A stretch of 64,000 nt of DNA. It comes from Gnomoniopsis sp. IMI 355080. Taxonomy: Eukaryota; Ascomycota; Sordariomycetes; Diaporthales; Gnomoniaceae. Shown one piece after another: positions 43,660 through 56,757 of this stretch; position 1 is the first letter of the stretch; every line of letters starts with the position of its first letter. Position numbers and translations under genes: made by a program. The notes beneath the pieces are model-generated. The model made no database searches. It had not been told where the DNA came from and saw only the letters and a list, made by a program, of their open reading frames with translations. The stretch covers positions 62,001 through 126,000 of the forward strand of contig JAPEVC010000088.1 in the NCBI GenBank assembly GCA_027946555.1, given 5' to 3'.

Positions 43660-45382
43660 CTACGGTCCGCGCTTTTCCCACTGACTCCGAGGATCCTCGA
43701 GCTCAACTTTTGGGAATCTTGGATCCTTCTGGTACGGCAGAAAGTCACTGCTCTCCACCATCCACCGCAACACGCCCGCCTCCATGCTCCTCCTCACGTC
43801 CGCAAACTCGGGCACCTCAGCGAGATTGTGCAGCTCCTGCGGGTCATTTTTTCGGCTGTACAGCTCCGGTGGCTCATACAGACGATACACAAACGTCCAG
43901 TCTTTGCTCCGCATCGACACCGCCTTGCCCACCAGCGACGTGTCCTCGTGCTGCAGCCCGGCCTTGATGTCATACGGCCACGGAGCCTGCTCCAGGAGCG
44001 GCTCCTCAGACAACAAAAAGCCGCCCTCAGTGAAGGCGTACTCCCGATGCGGAATCACCTTGCCCGAGTCCTCCTCTTTGCCGCCTTTGACCAGAGCGTC
44101 GCACACAGAACGCCCACAATGCGGGAAATGTTCGCCCACGCCGGCCATCTGGAACATGGTAGGCATCAGGTCCACCATCTCCACCATCTCCTCATACCGC
44201 ACCCCGCTCGGCAAACCTGCGCCGCCAATGATGAGCGGCTCGCGCGTGAGGCTGTCGGATACGCCCGACGGCCACTTTTCAATCATGCCGTGGTCGCCTA
44301 GGTACTCGCCGTGGTCTGTGAAGAACATGGTAACAGTGCGATCCGCGAGGCCGAGGTCTTTGGTTTTGGCGACGACGCGGCCGAATTGGTCGTCGAGGCG
44401 GGTGATCATCCCGTAGTAGGTCGCCATGATCTCGCTCCAGATAGCAGGGGTCGCGCGGTGGGTGCCGTAACGGGCGCGGTTGACGGCCATGTAGCGGGGC
44501 TCGTAGCCGGTCTAGGTTGATGTGTGAGTGTGTTGCGTAACTTATTCGACGAATGTGGTTCCTTATGGGGGGTTTTGCCTGGAGCGAGTGGGATTTGCGG
44601 GTATGAAGGCTCACCTTGTCATCTTTACTTGACGGTTGCGGCATAGTTGCCCGGTCATACATGGAGAAATATGGCTCCTCTACCTGGAATGGACAATGTG
44701 GGAAAATCAGAGGCATGAATAACACCCACGGCTTGTCCCTGGGCGGTCGCTCCAACCACTTGAGCGCAGACCTAACCACAGCATCATCGTAATCCATCGC
44801 CTGATCCGCATTCCGGAGACCCTTGTAAAACAACCTTCGCCAAATGTCCTCCCTCTCATCCTCAGTCAGCCCATTCCCCGGTCCTCCCTGCCCGAATTTC
44901 GGCGCAAACTCAGGCGTCTCCAAAAACCCATACTCATCGACACTTAGCTCCGTTACCTCTGGCGCAAACGTATCGCCCCGCGGCGCCAGGCAGGCGACGT
45001 GGTAGCCGCCCTCCTCGCGCAGGGACCGGAAGAGGTTTGGCTCCCAGGGCTTGATGAGCGACTCGAGGCTGCGGTGGCCCGAGACGTGCGGGTAGTTGCC
45101 GGTAAAGATGGAGCAGCGCGACTGTGCACACACCGAGGCTTGTACGAAGCAGTTGGTAAAGAGCGTGCCCTGGGCCGCGAAGGCGTCAATATTTGGAGTC
45201 CGGACGGCCGTGTTGCCTGTGCAGCCGAGTGAGTCGTAGCGGAGCTGGTCGGGCATGAAGATGATAAAGTTGGGCTTGTCCACGTTCATGCCGCTTGGCT
45301 TGGGTGGGAACCGGAGGGGCGGCTCGGTTTTTGAAATGGGAGGCTGATAGGCGGCCGGCTTTTGAGGCGGCATGGTGGCCAT
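43660..45382 (-). CDS. Sulfatase (arylsulfatase/choline-sulfatase family)
   Basis: Two exons, 45382-44615 and 44511-43660, with a 103-nt intron, give 539 aa. Near the N-terminus NFIIFMPDQLRYDSLGCTGN carries the metal-binding Asp. SVCAQSRCSIFTGNYPHVSG holds Cys85 of the formylglycine motif, here C-A-Q-S-R rather than the usual C-x-P-S-R. FFTDHGEYLGDHGMIEKW supplies the metal-site Asp-His, and the C-terminus ends in the PELYSRKNDPQELHNLA block typical of the family. It should cleave sulfate esters to release sulfate. No signal peptide is evident, so it is probably intracellular; choline sulfate is a plausible substrate but not shown. An internal Met shortly before NVDKPNF is an alternative start. 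Confidence 0.88.
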
Positions 45383-46320
45383 TCCCCTGTGGGAGATTGC
45401 GGTCCTCACGATTGATGAGGGAGGGGGGCTGCGCTGTGCTGTTTGCTCAATGCCGACCGGCGCGAGAGAACTTGCTTGACCCTAGCAATGTTCGCCAATG
45501 CGATAATACTTTGTAGCGACGTCCACCAATCTTAGGACGAACACTACCTGATGAATCTACAAAACGCAAGACAGGTGAACTTCCTGGACACACGCGAGAC
45601 TACAATGTGAAAAGGGAAAAAGGTGGTCTTTGACGGAACAAACCCTTGCAGGCAGCCCCTCCGCGTATCCACCGGTGGGTGCCGCGCAATCGGGGGAGCA
45701 GCACGATAAATGTCGCAATCCCGGGGCTTGCGGCCATATGTCCGGACCGGGGCGGCGCCGGCCCAAGACGGTGCTTCAGTGGTCAGTCAGTCACTTACTC
45801 AGACTCCTCCGAATCCGCTGTGTTCTGCTCGTACAGATGCAGATGCAAGGGCGGAGAGGCCCATAATCTGGTTGGCGGTAAGTTCCCCATATCATGTTTA
45901 TCTAGGTACGTCGGGTCAAGGGACTGAGTTTCTAGAATGCCTTCTTTCGAAGGCCTGCTAGTCGGGTAGCTCCTATGACAAGCACTGATCTGTGCTATTC
46001 TCACAAAAGGGCGTGAGCTCTGAAAAAGATTGTCGTACGGCCGAACGCTTTCAAAGGCTTAGATTTGGCTTCACTTGCCCTTATTGTCTGGAATGAATTA
46101 TGAACGGAGAATTGTATATTCATCGTTCAGAAAACAGAACAAGCCCAAGGTATTCCTCTATCCTCCTGGCTCCTGCCTATGAGAATCACTCACCCACCAA
46201 AGACCTAGATCCATTCATCCCTCATCATTTGTGTCTGTGTATGCATTAATTTGACAAAGTCATGTAGATAAAACAAGTAGCATCGCCCGCTCAAACACCC
46301 TCCGCCCTGTACTACCAGCC
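45383..46320. other. Intergenic, sulfatase promoter and DRS2 3' side
   Basis: Short frames only. A TATCTAGGTA near-match to the palindrome lies near 45899. No gene called. Confidence 0.5.
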
Positions 46321-49300
46321 TTACTGCCCTGGTGGCTGCTGTGGCCTCGAGCTGACCATCTCACCATAACGTCCACGGGTTTGTGTCGTGTCGTAGGCTT
46401 GGAGTACACGCGTTTGTGACTCGTCTGCTTGCGAGAAGGCGTATCCTCGCTGTTTGCGCATGCGTTGGACTTGACGGACCTTGCGAATAGCTTTTTGGAA
46501 TTGTTCCATACTGTGTTGAATAGATTAAGTTAGTCACAAAAGCGATGCCGTGAGGAAAGCTAGTTGAAACATACCGAGGTCTGTAGTCTTGGATGTTGTA
46601 CTTCTGTATCTCCTGGATATGGTGGTACGTCTGCGGCTTGTACATCCGCTTCCCATACTTATACGCCACATCTCTCGCGAGACACAACACTGGCAAGACC
46701 AGCATTTGGAGCCAAAAGATAGGCGACGTGAACAACCTCGGCACGAGACCATGATACTCAGTCGACACATTGACCAATGGTGCAATCGTAGCGTAGGCGG
46801 CGATAAAGCCTAGGAAGAGAGCCATGGAACCAGGAATAGCAATGACATGATACTTGGTCCAGTTGTTGGTGATGAGACCCGCCTTGCCCAGGACTGTGAG
46901 CAGGACCGCGCCATACATGGCCGTACCCCAGACCCAGTGGCCTGCCACGTCACCGTCACCTTGGATACCGTCATATGGCCACAGAAGTTCGCCGAATATG
47001 TATAGTAGCAATGAGTGGTACACGGCGTTGGCAATCCAAGACACGAATGTGTGCAGCCGGAAGAATTGGTTTGATTGGCCGAGGCTGTACAGCTGTGGAT
47101 ATCGGTCAAGAAGACGGGCTGAGACGAACTGATCAAGAATACCCATAGCCAGTGGTGGCAGCACAGTGAAGATGACGTTGTATAAAGACAGTGTCCAGGA
47201 CTCGTAGATGATCTGACCGGAGAATACGTTTTGGAACGTGTACTGACAAAGTTAGCACAAACAAAGCACAGATTTTGTTTCGACGAAAAGAAAAAAAAAG
47301 ACTTACCCAGAACTGCGTCAAGTACAACGTGATGTTCTTATAGAACGAGAACAAGATCGTCATGCTCACTCTGTGGTAACTCCAAGCACCATGCACTAGC
47401 AACAGCTTGCGAAGGTAGCGGAATTGTCCGATCGAAACATCGGCACTCCGAGCAGCTTGGAGACCTTCCAATCCACTAATACCCACGCCGATGTGCGCAG
47501 CCTGAATCATTGAAACGTCGTTCGCTCCGTCGCCAATAGCAAGGAGGATCGATTCCTTCCGGTGTTTCTTTACGAGTTTGACGACGAGAGCTTTTTGGAG
47601 CGGTGAGACACGGCAACAGATGACAGCCTTGCACATAACGGCCAGCTCGAGGAACAGCTTCTCCATATCCTTCTCGAGCGCGTAGGTAAGGGATTTGCCG
47701 TCAATAATGAGCGCCAAAGTCTCCATCTCAATCGTCCCGTCGCCCTGCGTCTTGATGGCGTCAAGTTTCTTTTGAAGATTGTCTCTAGTGGCCGATGCGC
47801 TCTCTTCATTGACAATCAGAAGCATCATGTCCTCACTAAGTAGCTTGCAACTCATGCCAATGTTGATGGCGGTTTCCTGTCGGTCACCAGTCAACACCCA
47901 GACCTTGATCCCGGCCTGCTGAAGGGTGTGAATAGTCTCGGGAACACCGTCTTGGAGCTTATCCTCGATGGCGGTCGCTCCCAGGAGGTAGAAGTTCTTC
48001 TCGATCAACTCTGCAGCCTTGTCCAGCTCTTCCGCACGGTCTCCACCCATTGTCGTGGAAGCCTGCTCGAAGATCCTGTGCCACTCCTGGAACTCTTGCT
48101 CGGGAATTTCTCTCATGGCTAGACACAGAGTCCGCAGACCCTCTGACGCATACTCTTCGAGATGTCGCAAGGTCGCCTCCACGTGCGGATTCTGGTCGTT
48201 CAGCCGCTCCAAAATGACTGTATCGGCGCCTTTGCAGTAACATCGAACTTTGCCATCCGGGCAACGATAAATAGTTGACATCCTCTTCCTCGTGGAGTTG
48301 AACTCACACACCGCGAGAAGCTCGTACTCATACTCCCGCCCTGCAACTTCAATCATGACAGACCGGGGCTTACGAGCGACGAATTTGTACCCAAGCATGG
48401 CAGCGCCCTCAACCAGGGCACCTTCGTCGGGCGACGCAGCCTGATACTTGATGTTTCCGGAACTGTCACGTTCGGGAATGACAGTGTGACAAGTCGACAA
48501 GAGAGCGAGGAAGTGCTCCATCAACGGCGCCGTCTCGTGCGATGTCAAGTTCTCTCCGAGTTTCTTGAAGTCGTGAATGCCAACCTCTACGCCATCCTCA
48601 ACCGTAGCTCGCCGGTCTTCGGGAACGTCCTCCGAGTACATAATCCCACCGATCGTGCACTGCTTGAATTCCATCATATTACAGGTCAAGGTGCCCGTCT
48701 TGTCCGAGAAGACATACTCGACCATTCCCAATTCCTCCACTAAACTTGATGTTCGGCAGTTGGCGGGCGTATCGGTCTTGTCGTAGTAAATATCCAGATC
48801 ATCGTTGATAAGTATTCCGTGCCAGTATTTCACAAGCTCCACAGTGACGAACAGCGAAATGGGTACGAGTGCGGAGAACAAGACCCAATATGTAACCATG
48901 TCCTCAGCAAATTGCTTAGCCACCAATCCGACTGTATTCGTGCTGGTAAGCTGTAAGTAAGTGAGGGAGCTTGCATTTACACTCCTCATGATGAGGTCGC
49001 CGACTGTGCAGACTACGCTCAAGATGAGCAGAGTGCCGACCAGCATCAGGACCAGAAGATTCATCTGCTTCTCCACCTTGGTTCGCTTGATAGGTGTCGC
49101 GGTAGCGTTGCGCATAAGCTTCGTTTCGTGACCGGTGAAAACAACAACGCCATGTATCCAGGGTGTATTCCGAAGGGTGGCACCACGTAGGAGTAGCTGC
49201 TCCGGATTCAGAGCCAGCTCTTTCTCTCCGGCACCAGCCTGCATAGTTAGGGTTGCTTCGTACGTGTACAAGCTGCTGTTGGGTTGTTCAGATTTGATCT

Positions 49301-50540
49301 TACCCCCCAGCCGCCCCAGATCGCTCGAGCTGACCAAAGGTGCCGTCTCGGGAAGAGCCTGCTTGATCTTCAAGTTGGTCTCGCCGTCCAAATTGGCCGT
49401 CTCGATGTAGCACAGACCCTCGGGCTCTGAACTGGCGAGCAGGACCAGATCTGCTGGGAAAGACTCCTCGGACTCAACACGGACCACATCACCCACTTGC
49501 ACATTGATCCACTTCGCGTCGCCAAAATTTGAACCTCTTAGGACACGGGTTTTGGACATGTTCAGCGACTTGTCTGCCTGTTTGCGCCGGAAGTCCTCGA
49601 CCAGCTCTTTGCCCGCTGATATCAACAAAACCACAATAAGAGGACCTATGGTTGTGTATTGGTTCGTAGGGGAGAGGTTCGGTATTTGCTGCAGGGCCGA
49701 GGTGAAGAGGAAGAAGATGTTGGCGTATTTTGAGAATTGCTCAAAGAGGAACTTGGGGATGAAGGTCGCGACGTTGTACTTTGCGGTAGAAACGTGATTG
49801 TCCACGTATTTGTTGGCTTGGTTGGCGGGCGGGTTGTTGAGGTGGATGACACGGGGCCCCAAGGTCGAGGGGTCCGGCTTGCCGCGTCCGAAGCCAAACT
49901 TGAAGGTGCCCATATCGAACTTCTTGCCGCCATTCTTGTTCTGCGCGTCGTTCGCGGCGGAGGGGTCATTACGATTTGCGGCGCCAGGTTCGGTCAAGGG
50001 GAGGTCCATCTCAGAGTAGCCCTCGCCCAGACCGAACATGTTTTTAGCACGGCCAAGGATACCACCGCCCATACTGAGTATACTGTTCCTGTTCTTTGCG
50101 GATTGCCTTCCTTGTGCTGAATATCCCCCTTGTGCGCCGGCTTGTCCTCCATTCTGGTAGTACGAGTTTCCGTCGTCGTGATAGTCGTCGGAGTAGTCGT
50201 CAGCATAGCGCTGGTAGTTCCCTATGTCTGAGGTCTGGCTGTATTGCCTGGCTCCACCCGTACTATCTGAGTAGTAGGGGCCCCCTGTTGACCCTGTTTG
50301 CGCGCCAGCCGGTGACGCCGGGTGTGGGGACGGTAATGTCGAGGGATGGGTATTGGGAGCGCCGACAAAGTCATCGTAGGACACGGAGGGGCGCGGTTGT
50401 GCGCCTAGACCATCGTGGTCGTAGGCGTCGGAGCGGAGGAGGTCATCGTCCGTCAGGGCAGAGCGGTGGCCGCCGCTGTAGGCAGGTTGGTCGTCGAGAT
50501 CGAGCAGGAGGTCCTCCCCATGGGCAGGTCTGCCAGCCAT
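46321..50540 (-). CDS. DRS2: P4-ATPase phospholipid flippase (Drs2 type)
   Basis: Three exons, 50540-47307, 47242-46575 and 46510-46321, with two 64-nt GT-AG introns, give 1363 aa. It flips aminophospholipids to the cytosolic leaflet, in yeast at the trans-Golgi, and needs a Cdc50-type partner. The N-terminal 190 residues are Gly/Ser/Tyr-rich and disordered. Then come RVIHLNNPPANQANKYVDNH, YIETANLDGETNLK (actuator loop), FSDKTGTLTCNMMEFKQC with phospho-acceptor Asp613, YQAASPDEGALVEGA (nucleotide domain), VLTGDRQETAINIG and AIGDGANDVSMIQAAHIGVG. About ten membrane helices and a basic tail (RKVRQVQRMRKQRGYAFSQ) follow, the Drs2 regulatory C-terminus. Without splicing, the first frame runs on into intron 1 and stops. 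Confidence 0.94.
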
Positions 50541-52862
50541 TAGGGTGCGGGTTCCTGTGCCTGTGCTTGTGCTTGTGGACTTGGCTTCGCAGGATTATGG
50601 GAAGCCGTTGCGCGGCGGCATTGGTGTAGGTAGGGACCGAGAGTGCAATGTGCAGCGTCTGGGTTAAGGGTGCGCGTCGAGGAGGAGTCGGGAATGCGAA
50701 TGGATGTCATCAAGTCAAAAATAGCCAGATTCAGGTAGGGCAGCCTTCCCCTTACGGGCGTCGACAGTGCAGCAGGATTACTACTACTGGGTACCGGGGG
50801 TGAGCTAGGTAGGAGGTGTAAGCAAGGCCAAGATGGAAGCAGGAAAGTCGAGAATGAGCCATGCAGGTTTACGCAAAGGGCAGTCGACAATGGGATTGCA
50901 GAGATTCGACCTTCATCAATGTGCCAGCACTGCCTCAGGCTTGGCGCCGATCGTCCTAAGCTGGCAGCTTGGCAGGTGCGCGACACGGGGGTTGCCTAGT
51001 GACTTTTACCTGCTAAATACACCTACGAATCCCCTAGGTGCCCTAGGCTATCGGGCTACATGCGCTATATTGTGGACTCTTGACCTACCGTCGTCGACTA
51101 CCTAGAAGTACGGTACATGTGTTCCTCTGTTCCGTGACGTACTTCTACACTCCAGATAGTCCTCGCTGTAGAAGCAATACTACCCTCGTGATCAGTTTCA
51201 GTGACCCAACGTGGGACAAATATCTCCTGCACCCTCACTCACTCTGAGATCTGTGTAATTCCACGTGCCAGCAGATACGCCTCACCGGCCATGCTCATCT
51301 CAAGTCTGCTAATTGTGCCTTGTTTGGCATCGATTCCGACCTTGTGCAACTCCCCGGTTCCGACTTCCTTTCAGGCATATCGTGCTGAAACCCGTGCCGA
51401 CACAGTTTACACTCCACCTCTGTACAAAGCGAAGGACGGGCTCACGGCCCCCAATTCAAAGATGGATAGGTGGTCTAAGAGAGCAATCCTGCGACAGCCA
51501 ATTTCCATCTGTGAGAATGAGAAAGAGACCGAGCTGCATTCGTCACTGGCATCTCCCGAGCGGTAACATGTTTCTCGTATAGCGTCATGAAACTCCGCTC
51601 TTGCTGCCGCCAAAGCTGGACGAGAAAAGGGCCGGGTTTCGACGAGCACGTCGAACCTCACATGGTGGGATTGGATCTAATTGGAATTTGCCACTAATCA
51701 TGTCCAATCAATTCCATTGAGAGGCCCTTCTGGGCGAGCTGTTTGCCAGCACAGATGAGTGACCATGATGGATATCAGTGCTGCTACACAAGATCACGGC
51801 ATGCAATCGTCCTCACGCCTAGGGCTTGTAGATGCAAGACTTCCCTGTCCCGAGTCTTACGGGCATTATGCCTTGGGGGCCATTGATCCTACGAGGAAGC
51901 CCTTAAAGGCAATGCGTAGTGGGAGAACGACAGATCTTGCACAGCACTCCCTTTATGCGTTGGTGGACGAGATTTCGCCAAAGGCCTCAGGGAACGGTGC
52001 CAGTCAGCTCAGCCCCCGGATGCAATGCTTCGCGATCAGCCGATCTCCTCCAAGAAGTGCCGATTATGCCAACAGCAAAAGCGAAAGCGTCTCGGGACAC
52101 ACATCCAAGAAGGGATGCGTCGGAGGAAAGGGAGGTGAGAAGGAACTTCAAATCTACGGATTTGCTTGAGTGGTCATAGTAGCCATCTTGACTTCGCACA
52201 GCCTCCCTTTGAACTGATACCGTCCAGGTAACTTGGTGGCAGGTAGACTGCGGACACAAAGCAAGGCCTACACTAAATGCAGCCATGCCTGACCCGTAAT
52301 ACAGCTCAATCACCTCGCGAGAAGATCACAAGAACTCAAGTGTTTCGAAGCCGGTTGAAGAAATAGCAGATACGTAGCATTCGTATATGGGCACGTCGCC
52401 ATTACTACCTGAGATATAAATCCTCTGCCTCGAGAAACCAGCAAGTAAGGTACATACGTATGTTCCCGCCTCCTTTCCGGCCCCCTCCCAACCTTCATTT
52501 TCAAGCCACGCGCCTCGACGAGTTAGCTTCGAATAGAACGCATCCAAGAAATAAGAGAAAGACCAATAAAAACATAACGTTGTAACATAGCAGTTTCTCC
52601 GCTGTCCATAGCAGTTTTTTTTTTTAGCCGGCATCGAATACAAGGTGGTATCTTTGTCCAAAAACACAAGTAACAAGAGCGGGAAGAAGAAATGAAAGAC
52701 AAAGGTGGCCCAGACCCAAACCGTGCGATCATCCAAGACCCAGGCCCCTAGTACGCAGTGCGCTCGTCGCCACCAGACGGCAGGATATAATGTAGACGAA
52801 GGTAAGAATAATTAAAAAGAGACATTAGCATGTTTGCCCCCTCGCTCGTCATAAAATCATCA
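50541..52862. other. 2.3-kb gap: DRS2 promoter and 3' region of the scaffold gene
   Basis: A 136-codon plus frame at 51759-52169 has no motif and is not called. A T-run of about 11 near 52615 is downstream of the next gene. Otherwise nothing seen. Confidence 0.5.
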
Positions 52863-55800
52863 TCAAGCCTCTTCGGTGATGCCCTCGGCGCCGCCACCCT
52901 CGTCCCTCCACTCGCGGCTCTTCTCCGTCAGCCTTTTCACGCCACTGACCCTCCCCGCCCATAATGCCTCAATTGGCGTGCGGAACGTGAAGGCCCGCTG
53001 CGACGAGACAACCCCAATAGCCTGCAGCACAGCCTTGCGACTATCGCGACCAAACACAGCTGGATGGTTGATCCATTCGAGCGCGGAATCCAGCTCGGCA
53101 TCGAGAGCAGACACTGTCGTCGCGTCAATGCCCGCCGCCGTACCCATGCTGCCGAGTCCGATGGTGTCGTTGGAACGGGAGCGAGGGATCGCAGACGGCT
53201 GCATGCCGTTGGGTGCAGCGGAGCCATTGGGAACCGGGGAAGGGGTGTGTTTCCTGTCAGGAGTGAGCGCGCTCGTTGGGGACGCGTCATTTTGCCCGGA
53301 GATAAGAGGGGTCGCGGGACTGGATTTAGGAGGCATGGCAGGAACCGGGGGCAGGCCGCCTTTGCCGAGCCCCTTGAGGATGGAGCGTGTTTCGTTGAGG
53401 AGAGTGTGAGCCCGATCATGTTGGCCTCTGCTTACGAGGGTCAGGGCGCGAGTGAGCATATCAGAGGTGAGTAACTCCATGCGCCGTTGGACGATATGAG
53501 GGTGCGGCGGGATCGGTGGTGAGCCGTTCCAGGACTTCTTATTTGAAGAAGCTGGCAACATTGTGATAGCCAGTAGCGACGGCCTTGGAAGGTGCATACC
53601 AGCTCCATCCCGCAGAATATCGCCCCAGGTAAGGTCAGCCTGTATCAACGGAACCTCTTCGACTGAAACAGCACGCTGATCTTCTTGTTCGACGGGACCG
53701 CCAAGAGCCTCAAGTCCAGCAACAACGGTTTCCCAAGCGTCTTGAGGTAGTTGCTCCTGGGTCGAGGTATCAGGCAGGATGACGAGCTGGACAAGAATAT
53801 CTCGCTTGTCACCAAAGCGCAGATCGCCTAGAGAGGCTTCGGCATCCCGGCCTGTCGCCCGTTTCGTGATTTGCAACGCTCCACTGATCTTGTGGAACTT
53901 GGCAGGTGAGCCTTCGGGAAGCTTGAGCTTGAGCTTAACGTTCTGGTGAGATAGAGACTGCATTGAGCCCAAGCAGCCAGCCAGACATTCGCGGAGCATC
54001 ATCCAGTCTTTTACGTAGGTGTATGAAGCCTTCGTTCGCGTTGAAAGCTCGATCATCGTATCAGGCTTGTGCGTCATACCCAGGCCGAAAGAGTGAATGG
54101 TAATCCTAGTCTCAGTCAGCTCATAGTTCATAGAATGCTCATTCAATGGAGCGGTACTTACTTAGCAGCCTCAGCTCTTGAGACTACGAAATCAACGCTG
54201 TCGGCGTCCGAAGTTGACGCGTCGCTAATGAGCATGATAGTCGCCACGGGATTGTTGTACTTGCGCTGCATGAGCAGGTCCATAGCCACATTTGCCCCTT
54301 CGACGACATCTGCCCGGTGACTCTTCTGTCCAACAGGTTTTATAGAAGAAAGAACGTTGCTCCAGCCGGGCCATGCCTTGGTGGTCATGCCCACAATAGG
54401 CACACCACCGCCGCCGGAGCCGAAGGTAACCAATCCCATGCGATCCCTTTCCCCGAGCGTATACACCATAAATCGAAGAGCGTCTCGCACCAAATTGATC
54501 TTGACGCCCTGCATTGACGACGAGATAGGTACAACCACAACCACGTCGATCGGAACATGGATTGAGGACATGAGTGGACCCCTGGCAAAATTCGTATACT
54601 CAGTCGGTGCTGTCGTGGCAGACCGGGCAGCCCAGGAAGATGCTACTGACGAGACTCGTTGAGGTTTCGATGAATCCCTGCGCCAATCCTCCTCGTCCTC
54701 TCCTGAGAAATCGCCTCTGTCGTACTCAGGACTGCGGATAGGCGAGGTCTCGATTGCATTCAGATCCAGTAGAGCTTGTTGCCAAAGCTTAAGCTGGTTG
54801 CGATTCTCAAAACGTAGGTGAAATCGTGGCAACTCAGCCACGGACAGACTAAGCGTCAGGACATTCTCGTCCATGTGGCCGGTTTCCGTGACCTCGTTTA
54901 GATGCTTCTTGATCAAAATCGAACCTTTCAGAGTGCACCTCGTGGTCTTACGTGGCGCACTGTCATCCCACTGAGGGGGTGGGTTCGAGCTCTTCTTCTC
55001 TTTCACGCAGATGAGCATTTCTGCGAAAAGGAAACACTCAAGCTCTTGCCATGAGACTTTGTCTTTCCCGACCCTGAGGGTACCGTAGAGACGGAGTTTC
55101 CCGAAGCTGTTGAACATTAGTTATTGAGTCGGTCCAAAGGGCCCTTTGTACGTACCGACTAAAATCCAGACCGTGCCAATTGTCGACTCGGCTGCGCAGA
55201 TTTTCAGTCATTTCCTCCAGGACCTCTGGCGATTCATAAGGAACAAATCGAGGTGCGCTCTGGGCGCTACGAGCCGGAGACGGCGGCCTTGGCGGGAACT
55301 GCTCCTCGATTCTTTGTTGTGGAGCTGGAGGAGCAGATTGAAGGTCGTCAGGATCGGGTCGCCATTTGTTGTCAGACACCTCGACGGTGATGAGGCATGT
55401 TAGTGTTTGCTGTTGCCTCGATCTATTGATTGTTGGGAATTCTGATCGGACTGTAACGGTCGGTGCTGGAATGGGATTCCTCGCGACGGCTTTCGGACTA
55501 GCCAAAGAAGCTTCCATGGCCTGTAGGTCATATTCGTGCTGCCGCCGCGGGCCGCTCTGCATTGTCTCAGGATAGCCGCCTGATGAGGCAACGCCTCCCG
55601 TCATTGCCGTAGCATCGCTATTGTCTCGATTATGGCCATTTCTGGCGGGAAACCTGTCGGATGCTGCGTCTCGTAGACTGCCACGTGAAGTGGCCTGTGT
55701 CGGGCCTTGTCGCCCTGAGCTTCTGCTTGGGGGCCGCCCAGTGTGATCGTCCCATGGACTAGCTGATGGTGCCGGCGTCGGTGTCGGTGCCGGTGGAGGA

Positions 55801-56757
55801 TTCGGTGCAGTCGTTGGTCTCTGATCATTGACTGACACAGATCGCACCATGCTGCTAATTTTCTCTGCACAAAGATTCTGTTAACAACCGTAGCAAATAG
55901 ACTTGAACATTACCGGGCTTACCAATGTCGAGAACATTTCCCCCACGACTCGTATCGAGGTGAAGCGGCGCGTTACATGTCGGACAATACTGCGACTCAA
56001 ATTCGCGGATGAATTCATAGAAGCATGCCTCGTGTGACACATGCGAACACGAGAATTGCAATATCCTCTCGCCGCGGAGAGTATGCTCTAAGGGCTCCTC
56101 GCAGACAGCGCATTCGCTACCTACAAAGGTGCGCTCCCTCCGAGTGCGACTCCTGTCCACGTTCATCATGCCAAAATTCGAAGTTGTATTTCCTCTTAAA
56201 GCAGCGTCGCGTGATCGGGTCGAGCCGGTAGAGATCGAGGATCGTCGCGATGATGGGGCCTTGAGTGTTCCAGCCGCGATGGAATGTCCTTGAAGTGAGA
56301 CGTGTTAGTCTTGAGAAGCTGCTGCACGCCTTCAGCGCGGCAGGAGAGTACGACGACAATGAGTGTCACAATGCTAAGAAAGGACTGTGGAGCCACGAGG
56401 GTTGCTTCGATTGATGAAATGATGTGTGGCGTGCAACAGACCCGTTACATGAACGGCCCGACGAGGCTAAAGCGACGGGCAAGGAGACAAGGTCGACTCA
56501 CCCTTTTCCGGAAATGTACGCTCGCTGGAATCGCCGCCAAAGGCAGCGTTGAAGTTGTTGAAGCCCGGCTTTGCACCTTTTCTCGAAGGAGGGCGACTGG
56601 GAATTGAGGTTATTGGATCAGATCCTCCCCAGGCGGTAGTGAATCCCCTCTTGTCCGGGGAGAGGAGACCAAGTTGTCTCAGACTGGCGAGTTGTGCGTC
56701 CGCAACCCTTTGCTCTTTGGCAAAACCCTGTTGTTTGTCCTGGGATCGATGGAACAT
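52863..56757 (-). CDS. RING-PH-VWA protein, Far1/Ste5-type MAP-kinase scaffold
   Basis: Five exons, 56757-56502, 56288-55923, 55864-55156, 55106-54162 and 54105-52863, with GT-AG introns of 213, 58, 49 and 56 nt, give 1172 aa. A RING-H2 finger (Cys145, Cys148, Cys166, His168, His171, Cys174, Cys187, Cys190) is followed by a Pro/Ser-rich region, a PH-like domain (about 445-562) and a VWA domain from about 626. The MIDAS motif is degenerate: VVPISSSMQG has Pro where the metal-binding Asp should be. This order is that of the yeast pheromone scaffolds Ste5 and Far1; filamentous fungi are reported to keep Far1-like proteins of this kind. It probably ties a G-protein beta-gamma signal to the Fus3-type cascade in mating or hyphal fusion. 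A generic RING-VWA ubiquitin ligase is the alternative. Confidence 0.82.

Noticed and set aside
51759..52169. 136-codon plus frame in the gap between DRS2 and the scaffold gene
   Set aside because: Low-complexity Ser-rich product without any family feature.
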